64,000 bases of DNA from Azospirillum brasilense (GCF_007827795.1 NZ_VITI01000006.1:218901-282900); one strand, 5' to 3'. Counted from the first letter of the stretch, positions 46,054 through 56,544 are shown. Numbers and translations are program-made. The notes: generated by a model not told the origin, from the letters alone.

Positions 46054-47063
46054 GCGGCCCCCTGGCCTTGTTCCTTGCCTTGTTCCTCGCCCTGGCCGGC
46101 AGCTTCGCGCTGTCCTGGCTGTTCACCGGGCGCGTGCTCGCCTATCTGCGGCGCAAGGCGATCCTCGACCATCCGAACGACCGCTCCAGCCATTCAATCC
46201 CGACGCCGCGCGGCGGCGGCTGGGGCGTCATGCTGACTCTGCTGCCCGTTTGGACGCTCATCGCCATGACGGCGGACGATCCGCTGCGAGCGTTGCCGAT
46301 TCTGGCCGGAACGCTGGCGCTGATGGCGGTGTCCTGGATGGACGACCGGCGCGGGCTGGGTCCGGCGCCGCGATTCCTCGCCCAGATCGCCGCGGTGGTC
46401 GCGGGGCTGAGCGCGCTTCCCGGCGATGGCCTGGTTTTCCAGGGGCTTCTGCCCTTCTGGGCGGACCGGCTGGTGGCCGCGGTCGGCTGGCTGTGGTTCG
46501 TGAACCTGTTCAATTTCATGGACGGCATCGACGGGCTGGCCGGCAGCGAGGCGGCGTCCATCGGCGCCGGGCTGGCGCTGGTCGCGGCGCTCGGCGCGCT
46601 CGACCCGGCGCTGGCGCTCTACGGGCTGGCCGCGGCGGGGGCGGCGCTGGGCTTCCTGGTGTGGAACTGGCACCCCGCCAAGCTCTTCATGGGCGACGTC
46701 GGCAGCGTGCCGCTGGGCTTTACGCTGGGCTGGCTGCTGCTGGTCCTGGCGGCGTCGGGGCTTTGGGTGGCGGCGCTGCTCATCCCCGCCTATTTCCTGG
46801 CCGATGCCACCGTCACCCTGCTGCGCCGTCTGGCCGAGGGGAAGAAGGTGTGGCAGGCGCACCGCGAGCATTTCTATCAGAAGGCCACCCAGCGCGGGCG
46901 CAACCACGCCCAGGTGGTTCGTCTGGTCCTGGCGCTGAACGCCACGCTGCTTCTGCTGGCCGTGGCGTCGCTGGCGCTCGGCTGGACGGTGCTGCCGGCG
47001 GGGGCCGCTGCGGTCGTGCTTCTGCTGGCCCTGCTGGCGCGGCCTGCGCGGGCGGCGGCGTGA
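46050..47063 (+). CDS. MraY/WecA-family undecaprenyl-phosphate sugar-1-phosphate transferase
   Basis: The 337-residue protein has about ten membrane helices and the family motifs H-P-N-D-R-S-S-H, W-M-D-D-R-R-G-L, F-N-F-M-D-G-I-D-G and the metal/nucleotide region F-M-G-D-V-G-S. It should start glycan synthesis by linking an N-acetylhexosamine phosphate to the lipid carrier. GGAGG precedes ATG 46050, which overlaps the previous stop. Confidence 0.9.
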   Translation: MSGPLALFLALFLALAGSFALSWLFTGRVLAYLRRKAILDHPNDRSSHSIPTPRGGGWGVMLTLLPVWTLIAMTADDPLRALPILAGTLALMAVSWMDDRRGLGPAPRFLAQIAAVVAGLSALPGDGLVFQGLLPFWADRLVAAVGWLWFVNLFNFMDGIDGLAGSEAASIGAGLALVAALGALDPALALYGLAAAGAALGFLVWNWHPAKLFMGDVGSVPLGFTLGWLLLVLAASGLWVAALLIPAYFLADATVTLLRRLAEGKKVWQAHREHFYQKATQRGRNHAQVVRLVLALNATLLLLAVASLALGWTVLPAGAAAVVLLLALLARPARAAA

Positions 47064-48016
47064 TGCGCGTCCTGGTCACCGGAGCCAACGGTTTCGTCGC
47101 GCGGACGGTCATTCCCCTGCTGGTGGAGCGCGGGCACAGCGTGCGCGCCGTGGTGCGCCGGGCCGACGCCGCCGTTCCCGGCGCCGCGGACACCGTCACC
47201 ATCGGCGACATCGGCCCGGCCACCGCCTGGGGCAACGTCCTTCAGGGCATGGACGCGGTGGTCCATCTGGCCGCCCGCGTCCACGTCATGCGCGACCGCG
47301 AATCCGACCCGCTGGCCGCCTTCCGCCGCGTCAACACCGCCGGCACCCGCGTTCTGGCCGAAGCCGCCGCGGCCGCGGGCGTCAAGCGGATGGTCTATCT
47401 CAGCAGCGTCAAGGCGCTGGCCGACGAGAGCCGCCCCGACGAACTGAGCGAGGAGACGGAGCCCGATCCGCACTCCCCCTACGGCATCTCCAAGCTGGAG
47501 GCCGAACGGGCGCTGGCGGAGATCTCGGCCCGCACCGGGTTGGAGGCCGTGGTGATCCGTCCGCCGCTGGTCTACGGCCCCGGCGTGGGTGGCAACTTCC
47601 TGCGGCTGATGCAGGCGGTGGACCGCGGCATTCCCTTGCCGCTGGGCGCCCTGGAGAACCGGCGCAGCCTGATCTTCGTGGGCAATCTCGCCGACGCCGT
47701 CCAGGAGTGCCTGACCCACCCGCAAGCGGCGGGCGGTCGGTTCCTGGTCCATGACGGGCGTCCGATGTCCACGGCGGAACTGGTGCGCGCCATCGCGGAG
47801 GCGTTGGGCAAGCCCGCGCGCCTTCTGCCCGTGCCGCCGTCGATGCTGGCGTTCGCCGCCCGGCTGGTCCGGCGAGAGGCCATGCTGGACCGCGTCGCCG
47901 GCTCGCTGGTGATCGACGACGGTGCCATCCGCCGCGCGCTGAACTGGCGCCCGCCCTGCTACCCCGCGTACGGCTTGCGCCTGACCGCCGAATGGTTCAA
48001 AGCTTTGCGCGGCTGA
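47063..48016 (+). CDS. NAD-dependent sugar epimerase/dehydratase
   Basis: The 317-residue SDR has G-A-N-G-F-V-A-R at the nucleotide site, V-Y-L-S-S-V-K and the Y-G-I-S-K catalytic pair. It resembles UDP-N-acetylhexosamine 4-epimerases found next to WecA-type transferases in O-antigen and exopolysaccharide loci. The ATG overlaps the previous stop by one base. Confidence 0.85.
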   Translation: MRVLVTGANGFVARTVIPLLVERGHSVRAVVRRADAAVPGAADTVTIGDIGPATAWGNVLQGMDAVVHLAARVHVMRDRESDPLAAFRRVNTAGTRVLAEAAAAAGVKRMVYLSSVKALADESRPDELSEETEPDPHSPYGISKLEAERALAEISARTGLEAVVIRPPLVYGPGVGGNFLRLMQAVDRGIPLPLGALENRRSLIFVGNLADAVQECLTHPQAAGGRFLVHDGRPMSTAELVRAIAEALGKPARLLPVPPSMLAFAARLVRREAMLDRVAGSLVIDDGAIRRALNWRPPCYPAYGLRLTAEWFKALRG

Positions 48017-48087
48017 ACGGCCAGGATGGGCCTGGGATTTCCCGCAAGGGAACAACCCCGGCGAAGCGATAGTCTAAGGTAAAGCGC

Positions 48088-50052
48088 ATGCGTATCCCGT
48101 CTCCGCGGGCGTCCCTCGTCTACCTGCACGATCTGACGATGACGGCCGCCGCCCTGGTCGTGGCTCTGTATCTGCGCGTGGGCGAGCAGGCGTTCCAGGA
48201 ATACAGAGACCCGTTGCTGACGGGACTGCCCATCCTGGTGCTGATCGCGGCGGTGGTGTTCCGCTTCTCCGGGCTGTACCGCGGCATCTGGCGCTACGCC
48301 TCCGTTCCCGATCTGGCGCAGCTTCTGCGCGCGGTCACGACGGTCGTGCTGTGCTTCCTGGCGGTCATGTTCCTGCTGACCCGGCTGGAGGCCCTGCCCC
48401 GGTCCCTGCCGGTGATCCTGTGGTTCGTGCAGCTTGTCCTGCTGGGCGGGCCGCGCTTCGCCTACCGTCTCGTGAAGGACCGCCGGCTGGGTCTGCATGA
48501 CCGGGATTCGACGGGGGTGCCGCGCATCCCGGTTCTCCTGCTGGGCGTCAGCGACGCGGCGGAGCTGTTCATCCGCTCGCTGGACCAGAACGCCGGCGCC
48601 GCCTACCGCGCGGTCGGCCTGTTGGACGACAAGAACCGGCGCATCGGCCACGCGATCCGCGGCGTGCCCGTCCTGGGCGGCCCCGACGACCTGCCCCGCG
48701 TTGTCGAGGAACTGGCGCAGCGCGGCGACCGCCCGCAGCGCCTGATCGTCGCCAAGGGTCAGGCCGACGTGCCCGGCACCGTCCTGCGCGACCTGCTGGA
48801 GCAGGCGGAATCGCTCGGCCTGTCCATGGCCCGGCTGCCCAGCCTGACCGAGTTCAAGTCGGCGCTGGGCGAAGGCAAGATCGAGGTGCGCCCGATCGCG
48901 CTGGAGGACCTGCTGGGCCGCCCCCAGGCGGTCCTCGACCGCGGCGCCATCGCCAGCCTCGTCACCGGACGGCGCGTCGTCGTCACCGGAGCGGGCGGCA
49001 CCATCGGCAGCGAACTGGTCCGCCAGATCGCCGCCCTCCAGCCGGAGACGCTGACCCTTGTCGACGCCGGGGAGTTCAACCTCTACAGCATCGAGATGGA
49101 GGTGCGGGAGCGCTTCCCCGCCCTGGCGCTCCAGGCGGTGATCGCCGACGTGCGCGACCGCGACCGCATCTTCCGCCTGTTCCAGACGCAGCGCCCGCAC
49201 ATGGTGTTCCACGCCGCGGCGCTGAAGCATGTGCCGCTGGTGGAGGCCAACCCGGCGGAAGGCGCGCTGACCAACGTCATCGGCACCCGCAACGTCGCCG
49301 ACGCGGCGCGGGCCAACGGCTGTCAGGCGATGGTCCTGGTGTCCACCGACAAGGCGATCCGCCCGACCAGCGTGATGGGCGCCACCAAGCGCTTCGCCGA
49401 ATGCTATTGCCAAGCGCTCGACATGCTGCCGCCGCGCGACGGCGGCGAGACGGCGACCCGCTACATGACGGTCCGCTTCGGCAACGTGCTGGGTTCCAGC
49501 GGGTCGGTGGTGCCGCTGTTCACCCGCCAGCTCGCCAAGGGCGGCCCGCTGACCGTCACCCACCCCGACATGCGCCGCTACTTCATGACGGTGCGGGAGG
49601 CGGTGGAGCTGGTGCTCCAGGCCTCGGCCCACGGCGTGGCCCGCCTGGAGGAGCGCGGCAAGGTGCTGGTGCTCGACATGGGCGAACCGGTGAAGATCGT
49701 CGACCTCGCCCGGCAGATGATCCGGCTGGCCGGTTACCGGCCCGGCCACGACATCAAGATCGAGTTCACCGGCCTGCGCCCCGGCGAGAAGCTGTTCGAG
49801 GAGATCCTGACCTCGACCGAGGCTCCGACGCGCACGGAGGCCGACGGCGTATTCCTCGCCTCGCCCCGCGTGATCGACTACGCCCTCATCAACCGCGCGC
49901 TGGGCGAGCTGGAAACGGCGGCGCGGGCGGGGGATGCGGAGCGGGTGATGACCATCCTGTCCAACATCGTCCCCGACTTCCGCGCGGAGGCCGTCCTGCC
50001 GCCGCCGAGCGCCTTCGGCAATGCTGCGGCAACCGGCGAGGCGGATCGCTGA
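48088..50052 (+). CDS. Membrane nucleotide-sugar 4,6-dehydratase (CapD/PglF/WbpM-like)
   Basis: The 654-residue protein has four N-terminal membrane helices (about 15-130), a nucleotide-binding linker domain, then the catalytic SDR domain with T-G-A-G-G-T-I-G-S-E and S-T-D-K-A-I-R-P-T-S-V-M-G-A-T-K-R. It should dehydrate UDP-GlcNAc at the inner membrane to start rare amino sugars such as QuiNAc or FucNAc. A strong terminator follows. Confidence 0.92.
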   Translation: MRIPSPRASLVYLHDLTMTAAALVVALYLRVGEQAFQEYRDPLLTGLPILVLIAAVVFRFSGLYRGIWRYASVPDLAQLLRAVTTVVLCFLAVMFLLTRLEALPRSLPVILWFVQLVLLGGPRFAYRLVKDRRLGLHDRDSTGVPRIPVLLLGVSDAAELFIRSLDQNAGAAYRAVGLLDDKNRRIGHAIRGVPVLGGPDDLPRVVEELAQRGDRPQRLIVAKGQADVPGTVLRDLLEQAESLGLSMARLPSLTEFKSALGEGKIEVRPIALEDLLGRPQAVLDRGAIASLVTGRRVVVTGAGGTIGSELVRQIAALQPETLTLVDAGEFNLYSIEMEVRERFPALALQAVIADVRDRDRIFRLFQTQRPHMVFHAAALKHVPLVEANPAEGALTNVIGTRNVADAARANGCQAMVLVSTDKAIRPTSVMGATKRFAECYCQALDMLPPRDGGETATRYMTVRFGNVLGSSGSVVPLFTRQLAKGGPLTVTHPDMRRYFMTVREAVELVLQASAHGVARLEERGKVLVLDMGEPVKIVDLARQMIRLAGYRPGHDIKIEFTGLRPGEKLFEEILTSTEAPTRTEADGVFLASPRVIDYALINRALGELETAARAGDAERVMTILSNIVPDFRAEAVLPPPSAFGNAAATGEADR

Positions 50053-50096
50053 ACCAGGGCGGCCCCGACGGCGCGGTGCGCGAACCGCGCGTGACC

Positions 50097-50128
50097 ATGG
50101 GCGGGGAATTCCCCGCCCATTTTTCTTT
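50097..50128 (+). terminator. Rho-independent terminator after the polysaccharide cassette
   Basis: A perfect 24-base palindrome (ATGGGCGGGGAATTCCCCGC then CCAT, 50097-50120) is followed by TTTTCTTT. It ends the glycan gene cluster. Confidence 0.88.
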
Positions 50129-50249
50129 GGTGCCATTTTCTTCAAAGGGGGACACTTCACCGCTTGCATCGGAGCAAAGCCTGTGGCATAAACCGCGCCA
50201 CTTCGACGGTTGGCCGCAAGTTCTTCCCGGCCAGCAACACCGTACCGGC

Positions 50250-50324
<75 letters not shown>

Positions 50325-50420
50325 TCCTCCCCCCTTCGTTATTTCTTTGAGAATGCTGAAGCGCAGCCGTTGCCCGGCTTGCGTGGCTTTTTGCGCTCTG
50401 CGTTCGGGTGCGGATCGGGC

Positions 50421-50524
50421 TTGCCCCACCCCAACCCTCCCCCGCTTCGCAGGGGAGGGAACGGATGCCGCTTCGCATAAGGCCCCCTCTCCCGCGCAGC
50501 GGGGGAGGGTCGGGGTGGGGGCAA
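50421..50524. repeat. REP-like palindromic element C
   Basis: The arms TTGCCCCACCCC and GGGGTGGGGGCAA are complementary; inner modules CCCTCCCCCGC, CAGGGGAGGG and GCGGGGGAGGG are shared with elements A and B. It lies between tRNA-Thr and pal, in a 303-base stretch that otherwise holds only the pal terminator. Confidence 0.88.
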
Positions 50525-50565
50525 GGTCTCGCCAAGCTCAGGCCCCCTCCCCCATACCCCAAATG

Positions 50566-50602
50566 AAAAACGCCGCCCCGGATCGCTCCGGAGCGGCGTT
50601 TT
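50566..50602 (-). terminator. Terminator after pal (minus strand)
   Basis: AAAACGCCGC (50567-50576) pairs with GCGGCGTTTT (50593-50602), with a second CCGGA/TCCGG stem inside, and a T-rich end on the minus strand. It lies 27 bases after the pal stop and probably ends the long tol transcript. Confidence 0.85.
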
Positions 50603-50628
50603 CCTTGGAACCCGGACGGGCGCCGTCG

Positions 50629-51105
50629 TTAGTCGACGACGGTCACGCCACGGCGGTTCTGCGCCCAGGAGGCCTCGTTCGAGCCGAGGACCGCCGGCTT
50701 CTCCTTGCCGTAGGAGATGACCTTGACGCGCGACGTGTTGATGCCGCCGGCGACGAGGTAGTTCTTCACCGAGTTGGCGCGGCGCTCGCCCAGGGCGAGG
50801 TTGTACTCGCGGGTGCCGCGCTCGTCGGCGTGGCCTTCGACGGTCACGGTGACGTTCGGGTACTGCTTCAGCCAGGAAGCCTGACGGTCCAGGGTGGCGC
50901 GAGCCTCCGGAGCCAGGTCGTAGCGGTCGAGACCGAAGAACACGCGGTCGCCGACGTTGACGACCAGGTCTTCCTGCGAGCCCGGACGGATGCTGGACTG
51001 GGTGGCGCCACCGGTGGTGTTGGCGTTGCCGGCGTCCTTCGGAGCGGTTTCGCAAGCGGCAACCAGAGCGACAGCCGCGATCAGGCTCAGATACTTGATA
51101 CGCAT
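50629..51105 (-). CDS. pal: Peptidoglycan-associated lipoprotein Pal
   Basis: The 158-residue protein has a lipoprotein signal peptide (lipobox V-A-A-C) and an OmpA-like C-terminal domain with V-E-G-H-A-D-E-R-G-T-R-E-Y-N and R-A-N-S-V for diaminopimelate binding. It anchors the outer membrane to peptidoglycan in the Tol-Pal complex. AGGGGG lies upstream of ATG 51105. The usual next gene cpoB/ybgF is absent here; tRNA-Thr and a REP element follow. Confidence 0.95.
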   Translation of the reverse strand: MRIKYLSLIAAVALVAACETAPKDAGNANTTGGATQSSIRPGSQEDLVVNVGDRVFFGLDRYDLAPEARATLDRQASWLKQYPNVTVTVEGHADERGTREYNLALGERRANSVKNYLVAGGINTSRVKVISYGKEKPAVLGSNEASWAQNRRGVTVVD

Positions 51106-51254
51106 GTCTAATGACCCCCTAAGCGACACGAGATTGTTTTGACCGGATTGTGAAGGAAGAACGCCGCCGACTTCCGCCAGACCCCGACGGAAGTACCGAC
51201 TTCCGGCCTTCGTCTTGAGCGTCGTTCTTGCGCGCGCAAAATAGGGCTACTCCA

Positions 51255-52607
51255 CTAGGGAATCAAGGGCGACCATGCGGGATCGGAGCCGTCGAGCGGA
51301 GTGATCACACGACGTTCGTTTGCCCCGGTCACGTCGATCGTGTAGAGCTTCGCGCTTCGCCCGCGGCCGTCCCCGGCCGGAACATCGCGGAAGAAGCTCA
51401 GCACGCGGCCGTTCGGCGCCCAGGTCGGGCCTTCGACGTGGAACGACTCGGTCAGGATGCGCTCGCCGGTGCCGTCCGGACGGATCACGCCGAGCGCGAA
51501 GTTGCTGCCGCGCTGGCGGGTGAAGGCGATCAGGTCGCCGCGCGGCGACCACACCGGCGTGCCGTAGCGGCCCTCGCCAAAGGTCAGGCGCTTCTGCCCC
51601 GAACCGTCCGCGCCCATGATGTAGAGCTGCTGGCTGCCGCCGCGGTCCGACTCGAAGACGATGCGTTGGCCATCCGGCGAGTAGCTGGGGCCGGTGTCGA
51701 TGCCCGGCGAATCGGTGAGCTGGGTCTGGCGACGGGTGCGCAGGTCCAGGGCGTAGATGTCGGTGTTGCCGTTCTGCGCCATGCTCATGACGACCTTGTT
51801 GCCGTCCGGCGAGAAGCGCGGGGCGAAGGTCATCCCGACGAAGTCGCCGAGGACCTCCTGGCGGCCGCTGTCGATGTTGAACAGGTACACGCGCGGCTTC
51901 TTGTTGAAGTACGACATGTAGGTGATTTCCTGGGTCGCCGGCGAGAAGCGCGGCGTCAGGACGAGGTTCTTGCCGTCGGTCAGGAACTGATGGTTCTCAC
52001 CGTCCTGGTCCATGATGGCGAGTTGCTTCTTGCGCGCGTTGGCCGGGCCGGATTCGGCCACATAGACGATGCGCGTGTCGAAATAGCCCTCCTCGCCGGT
52101 CAGCCGCTTGTAGATGGCGTCGGCGACGATGTGGGCGATGCGGCGCCAGCTGTCGGCGGTCGCGGTGTAGCTCAGCCCCTGCATGTACTGGCCGGCGGCG
52201 ACGTCCCACAGGCGGAAGTCGACCTTCATGCGGCCGTCGCCCATGGCGGTGGTGTTGCCGGCGACCAGCGCCTGGGCGCCGACGGCGCGCCAGTCCTGAT
52301 AGCGCGGCTCGCCGGAGCGGAGCTGGTCCGGGGTCTGCAGGAAGCCCTTGGGGTCGAGCGGACGGAACAGGCCCGACCGCTCCAGATCGGCGGCGACCAC
52401 CTTGGAGATGTCCGAACCGACCTGCGCCTCGCGCCCGCCGGCACCGGCGAAGCTGGTGATGGCGATCGGCAGCGGCTCGACCACGCCCTTGGTGATGTCG
52501 ATTCGCACCTCGGCGCGGGCCGGGGCGGGCGCCGCGACGCCGAGGGCGAGCAGCAGGGCGCCGGCGCAACCGGCGGCCTTCAGCAGAAGCCTCGTCTTCT
52601 TCGTCAT
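51255..52607 (-). CDS. tolB: Tol-Pal translocation protein TolB
   Basis: The 450-residue protein has a signal peptide (about 1-33, ending A-P-A-R-A-E), an N-terminal TolB domain (I-D-I-T-K-G, P-L-P-I-A-I) and a six-bladed beta-propeller with repeated P-R-F-S-P-D-G, S-Y-S-P-D-G and W-S-P-R-G-D motifs. It works in the periplasm with Pal. It starts two bases after the tolA stop. Confidence 0.95.
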   Translation of the reverse strand: MTKKTRLLLKAAGCAGALLLALGVAAPAPARAEVRIDITKGVVEPLPIAITSFAGAGGREAQVGSDISKVVAADLERSGLFRPLDPKGFLQTPDQLRSGEPRYQDWRAVGAQALVAGNTTAMGDGRMKVDFRLWDVAAGQYMQGLSYTATADSWRRIAHIVADAIYKRLTGEEGYFDTRIVYVAESGPANARKKQLAIMDQDGENHQFLTDGKNLVLTPRFSPATQEITYMSYFNKKPRVYLFNIDSGRQEVLGDFVGMTFAPRFSPDGNKVVMSMAQNGNTDIYALDLRTRRQTQLTDSPGIDTGPSYSPDGQRIVFESDRGGSQQLYIMGADGSGQKRLTFGEGRYGTPVWSPRGDLIAFTRQRGSNFALGVIRPDGTGERILTESFHVEGPTWAPNGRVLSFFRDVPAGDGRGRSAKLYTIDVTGANERRVITPLDGSDPAWSPLIP

Positions 52608-52609
52608 GG

Positions 52610-53740
52610 TCAGAACATGTCCCTCGGGTCGAAATTGAACACGAAGTAACGCCACTCTTCATACCGGGCGGGCGTGAAGTCGCCGGAAAACTCGCTGATG
52701 GGCAGGGGGCTGGCCCGCTTCACCGCGCGCAGCGCGGCGTCGGCCGATGCCCGGAAGGCCGCGTCCGACATGTAGCGGGAGCGGTACCTCTCGTTGATCG
52801 TCGCATTCAGCACCGAACCGTCGCGGCCCAGCTCAACGATGATCTCCACCTGCATGTTCCCGGCGTCCTTGCGGCCCGGGTCGAAGTTCCAGTTCTTGCT
52901 CACCGCGCCGCGGATGCCGTCGATGGCGCGCCCGGACGGCTTGAACGGCTTGTCGGGACCGTTCACCGCCTTGGCGGCCCCTGAGGGCGCCGCCGATGCG
53001 GCGGCGTTCTGGGTCGGCTTGGCGTCGGCCTTGCTCTCCGAAGCCGCCGGTTTGGCCGGGGCGTTCTTCTGAACGTTCTTCAGAAGGTCGGCCAGCGCGT
53101 CGGTCTTCTCCGGCGGCTTTTCCGGCTTCTTCGGTTCGGCCTTCGGCGGTTCCGGCTTGGCCGGCTCGGGCTTCTTGGGCTCGGGCTTGGCCGGTTCCGG
53201 CTTCGGCGGCTCAGGCTTCTTCGGCTCCGGCTTCGGGGGCTCGGGCTTGGGAGGCTCCGGCTTCGGCGGTTCCGGTTTGGGCGGCTCCGGCTTCGGAGGC
53301 TGCGGCTTCGGTTCCGGCTTGGGCTCGGGCGGCTTGACCACCGGCGCCGGCTCCGGATCGGGCGGCGGCGGGGGCGGCGCCGGCTTGGGCGGCGGCGGCG
53401 GTTCGCGCGCCGGGGGCGGCGTCACCTGAGCGACCTTCGGCGGCTCCGGAACCTTTGGCTCGGGCCGGGGCGGCGGCGGGGGCGGCGGCTCGCTGGCCGG
53501 CTCCGGCGGCGCGGGGGCCGGCGGACTCGGCTTGGCCTCGGGCACCGGCGGCTTGGGGGCCGACGGCTTCGGCTCGCCCTTGTCGACGCGCGCGGCCTGG
53601 GTCACCTCGCCCATGTCCACGATCTCGATCGGGATGGACTCGGGGATGTCCAGCTTGCGATCGCTGGGCGGCATGCCGAGCACGAACAGCGCGACCAGCG
53701 CGACGTGCAGCGTTGCCGAGGCGATCAGGGGTTTGCGCAT
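52610..53740 (-). CDS. tolA: TolA-type energy-coupling protein, proline-rich
   Basis: The 376-residue protein has an N-terminal membrane anchor (about 6-24, [13 protein letters not shown]), a long extended Pro/Lys/Glu-rich linker (55-215) made of P-K-P-E-P repeats, and a C-terminal TonB/TolA domain (about 275-376). The linker replaces the alpha-helical domain of the E. coli protein. Position between tolR and tolB identifies it as TolA. Confidence 0.88.
   Translation of the reverse strand: MRKPLIASATLHVALVALFVLGMPPSDRKLDIPESIPIEIVDMGEVTQAARVDKGEPKPSAPKPPVPEAKPSPPAPAPPEPASEPPPPPPPRPEPKVPEPPKVAQVTPPPAREPPPPPKPAPPPPPPDPEPAPVVKPPEPKPEPKPQPPKPEPPKPEPPKPEPPKPEPPKPEPKKPEPPKPEPAKPEPKKPEPAKPEPPKAEPKKPEKPPEKTDALADLLKNVQKNAPAKPAASESKADAKPTQNAAASAAPSGAAKAVNGPDKPFKPSGRAIDGIRGAVSKNWNFDPGRKDAGNMQVEIIVELGRDGSVLNATINERYRSRYMSDAAFRASADAALRAVKRASPLPISEFSGDFTPARYEEWRYFVFNFDPRDMF
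53117..53326 (-). repeat. In-gene Pro-Lys-Glu repeat in tolA
   Basis: Residues 139-208 of TolA are a tandem series of P-K-P-E-P-type units, seen in DNA as repeating GGCTCCGGCTT/GGCGGT blocks. It spans the periplasm and is prone to length change by slippage. Confidence 0.85.
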
Positions 53741-53768
53741 GGGTCAGCCTTCAACTCGCCGTGGCGTC

Positions 53769-54251
53769 TCAGCGCTGCGCCGAGCCGCCGACGCGCGGCC
53801 CGGTGGCGCCCGGCCCGCTGGGCATCTCGGCGACCAGCCCGACCTTCTTGAAGCCGGCGGCGCTCATGGTGCCCATCACCTCCAGCATCTTGCCGTAGGC
53901 GATCTTCGCGTCGCCGCGCACCAGGATGCGGGCATCGGGGTTGTTGTTGGTGACGGCGATCAGCAGCGGCACCATGTTGGCCGTCTCCACCGCCGTCTCC
54001 TGCACATAGACCCGGCCGTCGGCCTGGACGGTCACGAACAGCGGGTCCTTCTGCGCCTCCAGCGGGGCGGCGTTGGTCTTCGGCAGATCCACCGGCACGC
54101 CGACGGTCAGCAGCGGTGCGGCGACCATGAAGACGATCAGCAGCACCAGCATGACGTCGATGAAGGGCGTCATGTTGATGTCGGCCATCGCGCGGTATCC
54201 GCGGCGGCGGCCCCGACCGTGGCCGCCCTTTCCTGCGAGCTGGGCTCCCAT
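53769..54251 (-). CDS. tolR: Tol-Pal system protein TolR
   Basis: The 160-residue protein has one membrane helix (about 28-46) with the proton-path Asp in I-N-M-T-P-F-I-D-V-M-L, and a periplasmic ExbD-like domain with L-V-R-G-D-A. It works with TolQ as the proton-driven motor. It begins one base after the tolQ stop. Confidence 0.94.
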   Translation of the reverse strand: MGAQLAGKGGHGRGRRRGYRAMADINMTPFIDVMLVLLIVFMVAAPLLTVGVPVDLPKTNAAPLEAQKDPLFVTVQADGRVYVQETAVETANMVPLLIAVTNNNPDARILVRGDAKIAYGKMLEVMGTMSAAGFKKVGLVAEMPSGPGATGPRVGGSAQR

Positions 54252-54252
54252 G

Positions 54253-54975
54253 TCAGGCGGCTCCCCGCTCCTCGAGGTGGCGCGACAGAATCGCCGAGAA
54301 CTCGCCCGAGAAGGTCTCCAGCCGGTCGGCGTAGCGGCCGAGGTCGGTGGTGAACTTGTTGTACGAGATCACGGCGGGAATGGCGGCCACGAGACCCAGC
54401 GCCGTGGCGAACAGCGCCTCGGCGATGCCGGGGGCGACGACGGCGAGGCTGGTGTTGCCCGACGCGGCGATCGAGGTGAAGGAGTTCATGATGCCCCACA
54501 CCGTGCCGAACAGGCCGATGAAGGGGGCCGTCGAACCGACCGACGCCAGGAAGGTCATGTAGCGTTCGGCGCGCAGCATCTCGCGCCCGATGGTCACCGA
54601 CATGACGCGCTCCACCCGCTGCTGCAGCGAGCCCTTCATGGAGCCGATGCCGCGGTCGGCGGCATGGCGCCATTCGCGCATGCCGGCGGCGAAGGTCGCC
54701 GACATCGGATCGGTCGGGTTCTGGCCGATGCGGTCGTACAGCGCGTCCAGAGACCCGCCGGACCAGAAGCTCTCCTCGAAGGCGTCCGCCTGCGCGTTCA
54801 GGCGGCGGATGCGCATCAGCTTCTCGATGATGATGGCCCAGCACCACACCGAGGCAACGAGCAGCATCAGCATCACGACCTTGACGATCAGGTCGGCCTG
54901 CCAGAACAGGCCCCACATCGTGATGTCGTGGGCCTTCACCGCGGCCCCGACCACCTGGGCGGAATTAAGATCCAT
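54253..54975 (-). CDS. tolQ: Tol-Pal system protein TolQ
   Basis: The 240-residue protein has three membrane helices of the ExbB/MotA type; G-L-F-G-T-V-W-G-I-M and V-A-P-G-I-A-E-A-L are conserved in helices II and III. It is the channel part of the TolQR motor. It follows ybgC by five bases. Confidence 0.95.
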   Translation of the reverse strand: MDLNSAQVVGAAVKAHDITMWGLFWQADLIVKVVMLMLLVASVWCWAIIIEKLMRIRRLNAQADAFEESFWSGGSLDALYDRIGQNPTDPMSATFAAGMREWRHAADRGIGSMKGSLQQRVERVMSVTIGREMLRAERYMTFLASVGSTAPFIGLFGTVWGIMNSFTSIAASGNTSLAVVAPGIAEALFATALGLVAAIPAVISYNKFTTDLGRYADRLETFSGEFSAILSRHLEERGAA

Positions 54976-54980
54976 CGCAG

Positions 54981-55460
54981 TCAGTCTCGCTTCTGCCTTT
55001 TGTACAAATCATTGAGCGCCTCGCGGACCGGCGCCGGAAGGCGCGCGGGACGTCCGGCCCGGTTACCGGCCAATTTGATCATCGCCAGCTGAATCACCGC
55101 CCGCGCGAGGTCACGGCCGTCGCGACGGACAAGTTGTGCAACTGCGAAGGAGGCACCGCCGGTATCGGTGATTCGCGTCACCACTTCAAGCGTATCCTCG
55201 AGCTTTGCGGGAGCGACAAAATCGATCTCCGCCCGTCGTACCGCAAATGACACACCGTCGCTTTGGGCCAGCCCGGCGTTGGTGAAACCGGTCAGCCGCA
55301 GCATCTCGGTGCGCGCCCGCTCGAAGAAGCGCAGGTAGTTGGCGTGATACACCAGCCCCCCGGCGTCCGTGTCCTCGTAGTAGACCCGCAGCACCAGCCT
55401 GTGCTGCGCGTTCTCGTCAAAGCAGCCCGAGAGATTTGCCGTCCCGGCGCCGTCAGACAT
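54981..55460 (-). CDS. ybgC: Tol-Pal-associated acyl-CoA thioesterase YbgC
   Basis: The 159-residue hotdog-fold enzyme has the 4HBT active-site motif [16 protein letters not shown], including the catalytic Asp. It hydrolyses short-chain or malonyl-type acyl-CoA and is usually found in front of tolQ. It overlaps the end of ruvB by eight bases. Confidence 0.94.
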   Translation of the reverse strand: MSDGAGTANLSGCFDENAQHRLVLRVYYEDTDAGGLVYHANYLRFFERARTEMLRLTGFTNAGLAQSDGVSFAVRRAEIDFVAPAKLEDTLEVVTRITDTGGASFAVAQLVRRDGRDLARAVIQLAMIKLAGNRAGRPARLPAPVREALNDLYKRQKRD

Positions 55461-56544
55461 CGCCGTCCTCCGGGTCCGGGTTGGCCTCCGACAGCCGGTC
55501 CAGCAGGTCGAACTGCCGCGTCGGCGCCGAGGGCGGGTTGAGGCCGAGATAGCGGAAGCCCTGGTCGGTCAGCATGCGCCCACGCGGCGTCCGCTGCAGG
55601 AAGCCCTGCTGGATCAGGTAGGGTTCCACCACCTCCTCCAGCACGTCGCGCTGCTCGCCGAGCGCGGCGCCCAGCGTTTCCACGCCCACCGGCCCGCCGC
55701 CGTAGTTGTTGGCGATGATGCCCAGATAGCGGCGGTCCATGCTGTCGAGGCCGAGCCGGTCGACCTCCAGCCGGGTCAGGGCGGCGTCGGCGATGCGGGC
55801 ATCCACCTCCGGCACGCCGGCCACCGAGGCGAAGTCGCGGACCCGGCGCAGCAGCCGCCCCGACACGCGCGGCGTCCCGCGCGAGCGGTTGGCGATCTCC
55901 CGCGCTCCCTCCGGAGTGATGAGCATGTTGAACACGGCCGCGGCGCGGCGGACGATCAGCTCCAGCTCGTCCGGCTCGTAGAATTGCAGCCGCACGGGGA
56001 TGCCGAACCGCTCGCGCAGGGGGCGCGTGATCAGGCCCGAGCGCGTCGTGGCGCCGACCAGTGTGAAGGGCGGCAGGTCGATCCGGATGGACCGCGCCGA
56101 CGGGCCTTCGCCGATGATGAGGTCGAGCTGGAAATCCTCCATGGCGGGATAGAGCACCTCCTCCACGGCGGGATTAAGGCGATGAATCTCGTCGATGAAG
56201 AGGACGTCGTGCGGCTGCAGGTTGGTCAGCAGGGCGGCAAGGTCGCCCGCCCGCGCGATGACCGGACCGGAGGTCGCGCGAAAGCCCACCCCCAGCTCGC
56301 GCGAGACGATCTGGGCCAGCGTCGTCTTGCCGAGGCCCGGCGGCCCGAACAGCAGCACATGGTCCAGCGCCTCCCCGCGGGAGCGGGCGGCCTGGATGAA
56401 GATCGACAGATTCTCACGCGCTTGCCGCTGGCCGATGAACTCGGCGAGCGAGAGCGGCCGGATCGAGGCTTCGCCGGAGTCGCCGGCGCCCCGCCCCGGC
56501 TGCACCAGCCGGTCGGGATCGGAGCCGTTCTGGTCGGCGGTCAT
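55453..56544 (-). CDS. ruvB: Holliday junction branch migration helicase RuvB
   Basis: The 363-residue AAA+ ATPase has Walker [10 protein letters not shown], Walker [10 protein letters not shown], sensor 1 G-A-T-T-R-S-G and the C-terminal winged helix ([10 protein letters not shown]). As a hexamer with RuvA it drives branch migration. It overlaps the ruvA stop by four bases. Confidence 0.97.
   Translation of the reverse strand: MTADQNGSDPDRLVQPGRGAGDSGEASIRPLSLAEFIGQRQARENLSIFIQAARSRGEALDHVLLFGPPGLGKTTLAQIVSRELGVGFRATSGPVIARAGDLAALLTNLQPHDVLFIDEIHRLNPAVEEVLYPAMEDFQLDLIIGEGPSARSIRIDLPPFTLVGATTRSGLITRPLRERFGIPVRLQFYEPDELELIVRRAAAVFNMLITPEGAREIANRSRGTPRVSGRLLRRVRDFASVAGVPEVDARIADAALTRLEVDRLGLDSMDRRYLGIIANNYGGGPVGVETLGAALGEQRDVLEEVVEPYLIQQGFLQRTPRGRMLTDQGFRYLGLNPPSAPTRQFDLLDRLSEANPDPEDGDV

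Noticed and set aside
53117..53326. Regular short repeats that look like a CRISPR array
   Set aside because: The units are coding (P-K-P-E-P) within tolA, with no unique spacers and no cas genes.
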